Source of the DNA: JBGRQA01 sp041725895
GTDB taxonomy: Bacteria > Bacteroidota > Bacteroidia > Bacteroidales > Marinifilaceae
DNA length: 64,000 nt
Reading direction: 5' to 3'
Assembly (NCBI GenBank): GCA_041725895.1
Contig: JBGRQA010000021.1
Coordinates: 1 to 64,000 of the forward strand
How positions within the stretch are numbered: the first letter of the stretch is position 1; every line of letters begins with the position of its first letter. The notes below the pieces were generated by a model that was not told the DNA's origin, did no database searches, and saw nothing but the letters and a program-made list of their open reading frames with translations. Positions 18,382-26,409 of the stretch are shown one piece after another. A program made the translations under genes and the position numbers.

Positions 18382-18903
18382 ATGAGTAAAATTGGATTGT
18401 TTTACGGTCCCGAAGGTGGAAATGTTGAAAAGGTAACTCGAATCATAGCTGAGAAAATCGGTGCGGACAAAGTGGATGTTTACAAAGTGAAAGATGTTGA
18501 GATTGATGTTTTGGATCGATATCAATATCTTGTAATGGGATTGTCTACTTTAGGGAAGCATACCTGGTCTGCTGATCATGCTCACAATGATTGGGATGAA
18601 TTTCTACCCAAATTGGAAAAAGCCGATTTGAAAGGGAAAAAGTTGGCAATCTACGGTTTGGGGGATCATATCGCTTATGCCGACCATTTTGTAGATTCTA
18701 TTGGCGATTTGGCAGAGGTAGCTATAGCTACCGGTGTTGAACTGGTAGGAAAATGCTCAACCGAAGGTTACGAATTCAAAGAATCCAGAGCGGTTGTGGA
18801 TGGTGAATTCCTGGGGCTTCCGCTGGATGAGGATTTTGAATCGGATTTGACTGTAAAACGAGTCAATGCCTGGTTGAAAAGAGTAATGCCTGAATTTGAA
18901 TAA
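18382..18903 (+). CDS. Flavodoxin
   Basis: A 173-residue long-chain flavodoxin, a soluble FMN one-electron carrier that can replace ferredoxin. The phosphate loop is present in a modified form, 'FYGPEGGNVEKV' (usual T-x-T-x-x-T pattern replaced by PEGGNV). Other FMN-contact regions are 'LSTLGKHTWSADHAHNDWDEF' and 'YGLGDHIAYADHFVDSIG'; the long-chain insert ('VGKCSTEGYEFKESRAV') is present. Its position near the 2-oxoacid:ferredoxin oxidoreductase and hydrogenase maturases suggests a part in the same electron pool. It has its own promoter and terminator. Confidence 0.9.
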   Translation: MSKIGLFYGPEGGNVEKVTRIIAEKIGADKVDVYKVKDVEIDVLDRYQYLVMGLSTLGKHTWSADHAHNDWDEFLPKLEKADLKGKKLAIYGLGDHIAYADHFVDSIGDLAEVAIATGVELVGKCSTEGYEFKESRAVVDGEFLGLPLDEDFESDLTVKRVNAWLKRVMPEFE

Positions 18904-18924
18904 AGTATTCTTAAGATAGAAAAA

Positions 18925-18956
18925 TAGGCTCTTCCGGTAGGGAAGAGCCTATTTTT
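18925..18956 (+). terminator. Rho-independent terminator after the flavodoxin
   Basis: Perfect 11-bp stem TAGGCTCTTCC / GGAAGAGCCTA (18925-18935, 18941-18951), 5-nt loop, then TTTTT. The rest of the gap up to 19237 shows no gene. Confidence 0.9.
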
Positions 18957-19237
18957 GTTTGAGTCTATAGTGTTGTTTTTCAGGCGACTATTGCTTGTGG
19001 TTTGGAGCTGTTAATGGGAGTGGGTGAAAAGTGATAATTTGTTAGTCGTAAAACGTTTACTTTGTTTAGATTGTTACTAAACAAGTGTTGTATGTTTTAA
19101 ATTGTAATGATATTTATTAAAATTGCATACAATTAAGAAATAAGGCAGGCCTTGGTGTTGAGTAGAGGATAGGAGAGAAAAAATGAGTCTGCTGTCAATG
19201 TTTTAATTTCATTGTAACCAATAAAATTTAACCACTG

Positions 19238-20563
19238 ATGAAGCAAACCCCTATTAATGCCGCAATTGTTGACCAAAAGTTAAAAGATTGCGAAATTACC
19301 GATTTATCTCAGGCCACAATTCGTGATGTGGTTCGTGTTGTGAATATGATTGAGAAGGAATCCGGTGAGAAATTCGTACGGATGGAAATGGGGGTTCCCG
19401 GTTTGCGTCCCGCGCAGATTGGAATCGACGCAGAAAAGAGAGCTCTTGACGAAGGCGTTGCTTCGGATTACCCCATGTTGGAGGGGATTCAACCCTTAAA
19501 AAAGGAGACATCCAAATTCATTAAAAATTTCATGAATATTGATCTCAAGCCCGAAGGGGTTGTTCCCACTGTTGGATCCATGCAAGGCGGCTATGCCGCT
19601 TTCATGACCATTGGAGCTTGTGATCCGAAAAAAGATACCATTCTTTTTATTGATCCGGGATTTCCTGTGCAGAAGCAGCAAATGGATGTTATTGGACAGA
19701 AGCATGCATCCTTTGATGTGTACAATTACCGAGGTGATAAATTGAGAGAGAAACTGGAGGAGTTCCTTTCTCAGGGAAATATTGGCGGTATTGTGTATTC
19801 CAATCCGAACAATCCTGCATGGATCTGTTTGACTGAGGATGAGTTGAAGATTATTGGGGAGTTGGCCACTAAATACGATGTAATTGTTATTGAGGATTTG
19901 GCCTATTTCGCTATGGATTTTCGTTCCGATCTTTCTCAGCCGGGAGTGGCACCATTTCAGGCCACTGTTGCCAATTATACCGACAACTATGTGCTGATGA
20001 TTTCCAGTTCCAAGGTGTTTAGTTATGCCGGTCAGAGAATTGGTCTGTTGTGTATTTCCGATAAATTGTTCCATAGAAGATACGAAGGACTTCAGAATCG
20101 TTTTGGTGCCGATGAATTTGGGTACGTATTCATTTACCGGATTATCTACACTCTTTCTTCCGGAACTTCTCACTCGGGGCAGTATGCTTTGTGTGCTATG
20201 CTGGAAGCTGCCAACAAAGGAGAGTTCAACTTCCTTGCCGATGTCAAGGAGTATGGGGAACGGGCTCAAATAATGAAGAGAATGTTCCTTGATAATGGGT
20301 TTGAACTGGTGTACGATAAAGATGTGGATCAGCCATTGGCTGATGGTTTCTATTTTACCATATCATATCCTGGAATGAGTGGTTCCGATTTGAACAAAGC
20401 TCTGTTGTACTATGGTATTTCAGCTATTTGTTTGGATGAAACCGGAAGTAAGAAGGAAGGCTTGAGAGCTTGTGTGTCTCAAATCTCAAGAAATCAATTT
20501 CCTGATCTGGAGGAACGATTGCAGAAATTTCATGAGCATCATCCTGTAGTTGCTCATAAATAA
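19238..20563 (+). CDS. PLP-dependent class I/II aminotransferase
   Basis: A 441-residue fold-type I aminotransferase. The PLP lysine is Lys259 in 'MISSSKVFSYAGQRIG'; upstream are 'PTVGSMQGGYAAF' (cofactor phosphate region), 'SNPNNPAWICLTEDEL' and 'VIVIEDLAYFAMDFR' (the Asp that pairs with the pyridine nitrogen). The C-terminal Arg for substrate carboxylate is likely in 'GLRACVSQISR'. Substrate cannot be fixed from sequence; its place just before a branched-chain-type 2-oxoacid:ferredoxin oxidoreductase makes a role in converting amino acids to 2-oxoacids attractive. The start is the ATG nearest to the conserved N-terminal helix. Confidence 0.9.
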   Translation: MKQTPINAAIVDQKLKDCEITDLSQATIRDVVRVVNMIEKESGEKFVRMEMGVPGLRPAQIGIDAEKRALDEGVASDYPMLEGIQPLKKETSKFIKNFMNIDLKPEGVVPTVGSMQGGYAAFMTIGACDPKKDTILFIDPGFPVQKQQMDVIGQKHASFDVYNYRGDKLREKLEEFLSQGNIGGIVYSNPNNPAWICLTEDELKIIGELATKYDVIVIEDLAYFAMDFRSDLSQPGVAPFQATVANYTDNYVLMISSSKVFSYAGQRIGLLCISDKLFHRRYEGLQNRFGADEFGYVFIYRIIYTLSSGTSHSGQYALCAMLEAANKGEFNFLADVKEYGERAQIMKRMFLDNGFELVYDKDVDQPLADGFYFTISYPGMSGSDLNKALLYYGISAICLDETGSKKEGLRACVSQISRNQFPDLEERLQKFHEHHPVVAHK

Positions 20564-20762
20564 GGAGTTTGGCAGGGGTAAACTGTTAGCTCTAAAATGT
20601 TTATGCTTATTTGGATTGAGTGTAAATTGATTTTTATTAAGGTAATGGGCTGTAAGTCAGTGTTTTTGATATTGTGATAAATTGAAAGTGAAAACGATGT
20701 TTTTGCTTTTGAATCATTACCTTTATAGAGGAAAAAACATCTAATTCTTAATTATAAATGCT

Positions 20763-20990
20763 ATGGCAAAATTTAAAGGTGCTATTGTAGTTGATACCGA
20801 AAAATGTAAGGGATGTGGCCTTTGTGTGGTTGCGTGTCCTACAAAGGTTATCGAACTGGCAAGAGAAGTTAATGGCAAAGGGTACCACTATGCATATATG
20901 GCGAATCCAGATGCTTGTATTGGCTGTTCCAGTTGTGGATTGGTTTGTCCTGATACTGTGATTACAGTTTATAAGGCAGCGGTTAGCTAA
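20763..20990 (+). CDS. 2-oxoacid:ferredoxin oxidoreductase delta (ferredoxin) subunit
   Basis: A 75-residue 2x[4Fe-4S] ferredoxin-like subunit with two CX2CX2CX3C motifs: 'CKGCGLCVVACP' and 'CIGCSSCGLVCP'. It passes electrons from the thiamine-diphosphate centre of the next subunits to soluble ferredoxin or flavodoxin. It is the first gene of the four-gene set, 49 bp before the alpha subunit. A weak promoter (TTTTG near 20701, TACCTTTA at 20718-20725) lies upstream. Confidence 0.93.
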   Translation: MAKFKGAIVVDTEKCKGCGLCVVACPTKVIELAREVNGKGYHYAYMANPDACIGCSSCGLVCPDTVITVYKAAVS

Positions 20991-21039
20991 GGCATAGTAA
21001 CAGTTATTTAATCCAAAAAAAATTATAAAAATATTTGTA

Positions 21040-22125
21040 ATGGGAGAAGTTAGATTAATGAAAGGGAATGAGGTGATAGCCGAAGCCGCTATTCGTTGTG
21101 GAGCCGACGGATACTTCGGTTACCCAATCACACCTCAGTCCGAAGTAATGGAGACCCTGATGGAACGTAAGCCCTGGGAAGAAACCGGTATGGTGGTTTT
21201 GCAGGCGGAAAGTGAAGTAGCTGCCATTAATATGGTTTATGGTGGTGCTTCTTGCGGAAAAAAAGTAATGACTTCATCTTCTAGCCCCGGAGTGAGCTTG
21301 AAGGCAGAAGGAATTACCTATCTTGCAGGAGCCGAGCTACCAAGTTTGGTTGTAAACGTTGTACGAGGAGGACCAGGTTTGGGTACTATTCAGCCTGCTC
21401 AGTCTGATTATTTCCAGTCTACCAAAGGGGGCGGACACGGTGACTATCACCTGATCGTATTAGCACCTGCTTCAGTTCAGGAAATGAACGACTTCGTTGA
21501 CTTAGGATTTGAGCTTTCGTTTAAATATTTGAACCCAGCCATGATTTTGACCGATGGGGTAATTGGTCAGATGATGGAGAAGGTGGAGCTTGCTGATTAC
21601 AAGCCTCGCTGGACTGATGAGGAGATTAAGAAAATTTCTGGATCATGGGCTACTACCGGTAAAACTCCGGATAGAGAGCGTCACATCTCTACTTCTTTGG
21701 AATTGGATTCTGCCCGTCAGGAAGAGTTCAACCATAAATTGCAGGCTAAATACAGAGCAATGGAAGAGAACGATGTACGTTTCGAAAAGATTGCCTGTGA
21801 TGATGCTGAATACTTGTTCGTAGCTTATGGTTCCAGTGCCCGTATCTGCCAAAAAGCGGTAGAATTGGCTCGTGAAAAAGGAATTAAAGTTGGTTTGTTG
21901 CGTCCTATTACGCTTTTCCCTTATCCTAAGAAGGCCATTCAGGAGATGGTGGGACAAGTAAAAGGAATTCTTTCTGTTGAAATGAGTGCCGGACAAATGG
22001 TGGAAGATGTTCGCCTGGCTGTAAATGGTGCTGTACCTGTAGAACACTACGGTCGTTTTGGTGGTATGATTCCTACTCCTGAAGAAGTAGTAGAAGCATT
22101 GGAACAAAAAATTTTAGGAAAATAA
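21040..22125 (+). CDS. vorB: 2-oxoacid:ferredoxin oxidoreductase alpha subunit (VorB-type)
   Basis: A 361-residue catalytic subunit holding the pyrimidine-side domain and transketolase C-terminal-like domain. Diagnostic parts are 'GYFGYPITPQSEVMETL', 'QAESEVAAINMVYGGASCGKKVMTSSSSPG' region (only the first 20 residues quoted as core: QAESEVAAINMVYGGASCGK) and 'GMIPTPEEVVEAL' at the end. The family oxidises branched-chain 2-oxoacids (3-methyl-2-oxobutanoate) or 2-oxoglutarate to acyl-CoA with CoA and ferredoxin; the VorB assignment is by overall resemblance, so KorA-like activity is possible. Only 3 bp separate it from the beta subunit. Confidence 0.88.
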   Translation: MGEVRLMKGNEVIAEAAIRCGADGYFGYPITPQSEVMETLMERKPWEETGMVVLQAESEVAAINMVYGGASCGKKVMTSSSSPGVSLKAEGITYLAGAELPSLVVNVVRGGPGLGTIQPAQSDYFQSTKGGGHGDYHLIVLAPASVQEMNDFVDLGFELSFKYLNPAMILTDGVIGQMMEKVELADYKPRWTDEEIKKISGSWATTGKTPDRERHISTSLELDSARQEEFNHKLQAKYRAMEENDVRFEKIACDDAEYLFVAYGSSARICQKAVELAREKGIKVGLLRPITLFPYPKKAIQEMVGQVKGILSVEMSAGQMVEDVRLAVNGAVPVEHYGRFGGMIPTPEEVVEALEQKILGK

Positions 22126-22128
22126 GTT

Positions 22129-22902
22129 ATGACAGCAATGACTGAAATCAAAGATATAATTTGCGAAGAGAACCTGGTGTATAAAAAGACCAGCGTTCTT
22201 ACCGATAACGAGATGCACTACTGTCCTGGTTGTACTCATGGGGTAATCCATAAGGTAATTGCTGAAGTTATTGATGAGATGGGGATTCAGGAGCAAACTA
22301 TTGGTGTTTCTCCTGTTGGTTGTGCCGTGTTGGCTTACAACTACCTGGATATTGACTGGCAGCAAGCAGCTCACGGTAGAGCACCTGCCCTGGCAACAGC
22401 TACTTCTCGTTTGATGCCTGAAAAATATGTATTTACTTATCAGGGTGATGGTGACTTGGCTTCCATTGGTTGTGCTGAAATTATGCACGCTTGTAACCGT
22501 GGTGAAAATATTGTTGTGTTCTTTGTGAACAATGCAATCTACGGTATGACTGGTGGTCAGATGGCTCCAACTACCTTGGAAGGACAGAAAACTGCGACTA
22601 CTCCTTACGGTCGTGATATCGATTTGAATGGTCATCCAATGAAGATTACCGAGTTGATCGCTCAATTGCCAGGTACCTGTTTCGTAACTCGCGAATCAGC
22701 AGAAAATCCTGGATCTGTTCGTAAGTTGAAGAAAGCTGTTCGTAAAGCTTTTGAAAACTGTGGAAAGAAGAAGGGTACTTCTTTTGTTGAGATTGTAGGA
22801 ACTTGTGCTTCCGGATGGAAGTTAGCTCCTGTTCAAGCCAACGAGTGGATGAAGGAAAACATGTTCCCATTCTACCAAAAAGGAACCTTAAAAGACGAAT
22901 AG
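22129..22902 (+). CDS. 2-oxoacid:ferredoxin oxidoreductase beta (TPP-binding) subunit
   Basis: A 257-residue thiamine-diphosphate-binding subunit. The 'HYCPGCTHGVIHKVIAEV' N-terminal motif, the cofactor motif 'YQGDGDLASIGCAEIMHA' followed by 'FFVNNAIYGMTGGQMAPT' (GDGD...NN signature) are all intact. It joins the alpha, gamma and delta subunits in the cytoplasmic complex. Spacing within the operon is 3 bp upstream and 32 bp downstream. The start is the ATG right after the alpha stop; a second Met four codons on is also possible. Confidence 0.93.
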   Translation: MTAMTEIKDIICEENLVYKKTSVLTDNEMHYCPGCTHGVIHKVIAEVIDEMGIQEQTIGVSPVGCAVLAYNYLDIDWQQAAHGRAPALATATSRLMPEKYVFTYQGDGDLASIGCAEIMHACNRGENIVVFFVNNAIYGMTGGQMAPTTLEGQKTATTPYGRDIDLNGHPMKITELIAQLPGTCFVTRESAENPGSVRKLKKAVRKAFENCGKKKGTSFVEIVGTCASGWKLAPVQANEWMKENMFPFYQKGTLKDE

Positions 22903-22934
22903 AACTTCTTTGTAATCAGAAAAACTGGAAAATC

Positions 22935-23486
22935 ATGACAGAAGAAATAATTATTGCCGGATTTGGTGGACAAGGAGTACTATCCATGGGTAAAATTCTG
23001 GCGTATTCCGGAATCATGCAGGAGCAGGAAGTTTCCTGGATGCCATCTTACGGTCCCGAAATGCGTGGAGGTACTGCCAATGTTACTGTTATCCTTAGTG
23101 ATGACCGCATCAGTTCTCCGGTATTGAAAAAATTTGATACTGCTATTATTTTGAACCAGCAGTCGATGGACAAGTTCGAGAATGACATTAAACCTGGGGG
23201 TACTTTGTTGTACGATCCAAACGGTATTACTCGTCATCCTGAGCGTACAGACATCAATATTTACCGTATTCCTGGTGCTCGTTTGGCAACTGAAATGGGT
23301 AACCCAAAAACTTTTAACATGATCATCTTGGGTGGTTTCCTTAGCGTGAAACCAATCGTGAAAATGGAGAATGTTGAAAAAGGGTTGGCTAAGTCTTTGC
23401 CTGAGCGTCACCACAAGTTGATTCCATTGAATATTGAGGCGGTTCAGAAAGGACTTGAGAATATAGAAAAGGTACATGAGATTTAA
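22935..23486 (+). CDS. 2-oxoacid:ferredoxin oxidoreductase gamma subunit
   Basis: A 183-residue gamma-domain subunit with the family signature 'IIIAGFGGQGVLSMGKILA' and 'SWMPSYGPEMRGGTANVTV'. It completes the complex encoded by the three preceding genes. The ATG was chosen because the conserved domain begins at its fourth residue; upstream in-frame codons overlap the beta gene and look unrelated. A terminator follows, ending the four-gene operon. Confidence 0.93.
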   Translation: MTEEIIIAGFGGQGVLSMGKILAYSGIMQEQEVSWMPSYGPEMRGGTANVTVILSDDRISSPVLKKFDTAIILNQQSMDKFENDIKPGGTLLYDPNGITRHPERTDINIYRIPGARLATEMGNPKTFNMIILGGFLSVKPIVKMENVEKGLAKSLPERHHKLIPLNIEAVQKGLENIEKVHEI

Positions 23487-23536
23487 GCATTTGCTAAATA
23501 GCATTACCTAACTATAAATAACTACTAATTCAGAAG

Positions 23537-23565
23537 AGGCCTCCCCAAAAGGGTGGCCTTTTCTT
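23537..23565 (+). terminator. Rho-independent terminator after the oxidoreductase operon
   Basis: Stem AGGCC-t-CCC / GGG-t-GGCCT (23537-23545, 23551-23559) with a T-T mismatch and 5-nt loop, followed by TTTCTTTT. Confidence 0.75.
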
Positions 23566-23654
23566 TTGTATTTGTTTGTTCATTCCCCTCCAATGTATTA
23601 GATTCATCATCGTTTTTTAAAAAAATAGGAGAAAGAGTCCAAAGATATAGATCT

Positions 23655-24056
23655 ATGAAAAGTGTTTTCGTTTTTGCTTGTAGCTTTCTAATGTTGCTTT
23701 GTTGTTGTTGTACCCAATCCTCTTCTCGCATTCTTATGGGAAATTGGAAGCAAATCAAGGGACAGGGAAATGGATCTTTGGTCAAAATATGTAATGAAAG
23801 AGAAAAGGGGCAAGAAACCATTGTAGGAAAGTACAAAGGAAAATGTATTTGGACTGGTTTTAAGGATTTGGGTAATACAGAAGGTCAATTTCTGGTTTAT
23901 CGGAGATATCGATGTTTGGAAGGGCCACGGAAGAGATTAAGTGGCATAAAATTGAAACCCTGTTTATTGGTTGTTAAGGAAAATCAGCTGAAATTGCTGA
24001 GTTTGGATGCTGAAGAAGTATTGGAGGTTTATCAGCGGGTTGAAGGTGAAATGTGA
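23655..24056 (+). CDS. Putative lipoprotein, unknown function
   Basis: A 133-residue protein with a hydrophobic N-terminus ending in four consecutive cysteines (FLMLLCCCCTQSSS), so a lipobox is present but the modified Cys is ambiguous. The rest reads like a small lipocalin-style beta domain: 'GNWKQIKGQGNG' and 'FLVYRRYRCLEGP' and 'PCLLVVKENQLKLLSLD'. No family was recognised. The frame extends further upstream, but the ATG chosen gives the clean signal sequence. Neighbours give no functional clue. Confidence 0.6.
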   Translation: MKSVFVFACSFLMLLCCCCTQSSSRILMGNWKQIKGQGNGSLVKICNEREKGQETIVGKYKGKCIWTGFKDLGNTEGQFLVYRRYRCLEGPRKRLSGIKLKPCLLVVKENQLKLLSLDAEEVLEVYQRVEGEM

Positions 24057-24261
24057 TTTACCTCCTCTGGATCTACTCTGAAGAAAGTTTGGAGCAATGG
24101 TTTTGATGTTGTACATGAATCGGTATATGAAAATGCCGGTTGCAATTCTTTTTGTCGAAACATTGATTCCTCAATTGAAAAGTGTAAATTAGCATTAATG
24201 TAATTTATGGTTAGTTAGGTGCTATTTCTTTTGAGTTTAATCCATATTAGGCAGTTATTCG

Positions 24262-24750
24262 ATGCAGGAGTTCTATTTTGATTATAATGATATTCGAAAT
24301 CACGGGGATCGCCGCTTGGTGGGATTGATTTTGGCGATGTTTATAATCGTTACTATCCTTACAAAAGTGATCTTGATGAAATCTTGGTTAACTTTTGCTA
24401 TCCCTGATGGATTATTGTTCTTTTCTCAATTATTGGTTTTTCTGATTTGTATTATGGAATGGCGTGGAATTTCCTGCTGTCGTATTCTGGGAAAATCTTT
24501 TCTGCGGATAACGGAGGAGGAAATTATCCTAAAGAATTGTTTCGTTAGAAAAGAGCTTCGTCTGGACTGGAATAATGTGGCCTTGATTGAAAAGAGAGAT
24601 CATAAGGTTGTTGTTCTTGGTTACAATGATAGAATTGTTCGAATAGATACAAAATACTGGCTTACGGAGGAGGTTAATAACTTTTCGATTCTTATGTGTT
24701 GCCTGGCCAAGGCAAATAAAGTTCCGGTAGATGACTTGTCTTCCAACTAA
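24262..24750 (+). CDS. Two-helix membrane protein with PH-like C-terminal part
   Basis: A 162-residue protein. Two hydrophobic helices (residues about 19-40 and 48-66) are followed by a soluble part, 'ILGKSFLRITEEEIILKNC' and 'LDWNNVALIEKRDHKVVVLG', whose strand pattern resembles the bacterial PH-like domains found in small membrane proteins. No named family was recognised. It stands alone, 200 bp from its neighbours. Confidence 0.55.
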   Translation: MQEFYFDYNDIRNHGDRRLVGLILAMFIIVTILTKVILMKSWLTFAIPDGLLFFSQLLVFLICIMEWRGISCCRILGKSFLRITEEEIILKNCFVRKELRLDWNNVALIEKRDHKVVVLGYNDRIVRIDTKYWLTEEVNNFSILMCCLAKANKVPVDDLSSN

Positions 24751-25016
24751 ATAACGCGGCTTTCGGAATGAAGAAATATAGTTGCAAAATGATCGGGAAA
24801 CTGGTAATACTTCTTCCATACTTGCTCATCAAAATCTCAACATATAAATAGAGTATTACCTCTTTTCAACCTTCTAATTTTCTCTTTTATCGGGTAAAGA
24901 TTTCGTTTGTCTAATAAAATTGTACTTTACAATAATAAATAATAATATTGATTATTCCTTTTGATGGAGGAGTTATAGTGTTAGATATTATTGTTGAGTT
25001 ATTAAATTTTAAACAA

Positions 25017-26348
25017 ATGAAAATTAAAGGACTATTACTATCAGTTCTCTTCTTGTTTGTGATGTTTTCGGGGGCAAATGCCCAGAAGCAGCACATTGAT
25101 TTTGAAGAGTTCGATCTGGACAATGGTTTGCATGTTATTTTGCAGCAGGACCATACCACCCCGAATATTTTGATCTCAGTAATGTATCATGTGGGGTCAA
25201 AAAATGAAAACCCCAATCTTACCGGTTTTGCTCACTTTTTTGAGCATTTGATGTTCGAAGGAACCAAAAACATTCCCAGACATCAGTACGATAAGTATGT
25301 ATCTCGTGCAGGTGGAGAATTGAATGCAAGTACTTCGGTGGATCGTACCTACTACTACGAAATGTTGCCTTCCAATCAGTTGGCGCTTGGTTTGTGGCTG
25401 GAGTCAGAGCGGATGCTACATGCCAAAGTGGAGCCCATCGGTATCAAAACCCAGAAAGATGTTGTAATCCAGGAGAAGAAGCAACGCCACGACAACCCTC
25501 CATATGGAACCTTTTTGTCACAGACCTTTTCTCATGCCTACGAAAAGCATCCTTACCGTTGGGTTACCATCGGGAATGAAGAGCATATTCGAAATGCAAA
25601 GGATGAGGATTATGTGAATTTCTATAAGGAGTTCTACGTGCCTAATAATGCTGTTTTGACCATTTGTGGTGATTTCGAAAAAGAAGAGGCCAAAGAGTTG
25701 ATCGGGAAGTATTTTGCAGAAATCCCAAAGGGAACTCATGAAATCTATCGCCCACAGGTGATAGAGCCTGAAAAAACTAAGGAAGTGCGCGATACAGTTT
25801 ACGATAATATTCAGCTGCCGGCTGTTATCCAGGCGTATCACATTCCTGCCTTAGGAACACCTGATTTTTATGCCGTAGATATGTTATCCACCCTTCTAAC
25901 CGATGGTAAAAGCTCTCGTTTGCACAAAAAATTGGTGGATGAACAGCAATTGGCACTTCAGTTGTTTGCTTTTCCTATGCCTTACGAACACCCCGGACTG
26001 ACCCTAGCATTTGGAATCCCTAATAAGGATATAGAACCAAAGGATATGGAGGAATCCATGAATGAAGAGTTTGTAAAGGTTCAAAATGAGTTGATTTCGG
26101 AACGGGAATTTCAGAAGTTGAGAAATAAGATGGAAAACCGATTGGTGAGCTCCAATTCTACCATTGCACGCCGGGCCGAAAATTTGGCAACTGCTTATAC
26201 TTATTTTAAGGATACGCAGAGAGTGAATCAGGAATTGGATAAATATATGGCCGTAACCCGAGAGGATATCCAGAGGGTTGCTCAAAAATATTTCCGTCCC
26301 GAAAATCGGGTGGTGTTGTACTATTTGCCTAAGTCAAAAGCCAACTAA
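25017..26348 (+). CDS. M16 family zinc peptidase (active subunit)
   Basis: A 443-residue secreted M16 peptidase with a signal peptide (MKIKGLLLSVLFLFVMFSGANA). The inverted zinc motif HxxEH is intact as HFFEH (His73, Glu76, His77), and the third ligand Glu lies in the downstream 'DVVIQEKKQRHDN' helix. The second half-domain carries 'IQAYHIPALGTPDFYAVDML'. It is followed 61 bp later by an M16 protein that lacks the zinc site, so the two likely form a heterodimeric clam-shell peptidase in the periplasm that degrades peptides. A TTG 69 bp upstream is not needed for the signal peptide. Confidence 0.92.
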   Translation: MKIKGLLLSVLFLFVMFSGANAQKQHIDFEEFDLDNGLHVILQQDHTTPNILISVMYHVGSKNENPNLTGFAHFFEHLMFEGTKNIPRHQYDKYVSRAGGELNASTSVDRTYYYEMLPSNQLALGLWLESERMLHAKVEPIGIKTQKDVVIQEKKQRHDNPPYGTFLSQTFSHAYEKHPYRWVTIGNEEHIRNAKDEDYVNFYKEFYVPNNAVLTICGDFEKEEAKELIGKYFAEIPKGTHEIYRPQVIEPEKTKEVRDTVYDNIQLPAVIQAYHIPALGTPDFYAVDMLSTLLTDGKSSRLHKKLVDEQQLALQLFAFPMPYEHPGLTLAFGIPNKDIEPKDMEESMNEEFVKVQNELISEREFQKLRNKMENRLVSSNSTIARRAENLATAYTYFKDTQRVNQELDKYMAVTREDIQRVAQKYFRPENRVVLYYLPKSKAN

Positions 26349-26409
26349 ACAACAAGTCAACTGATGATTCTTAGGAATCGGAGTATAGAAATGATTAAAG
26401 AGAATTAAA

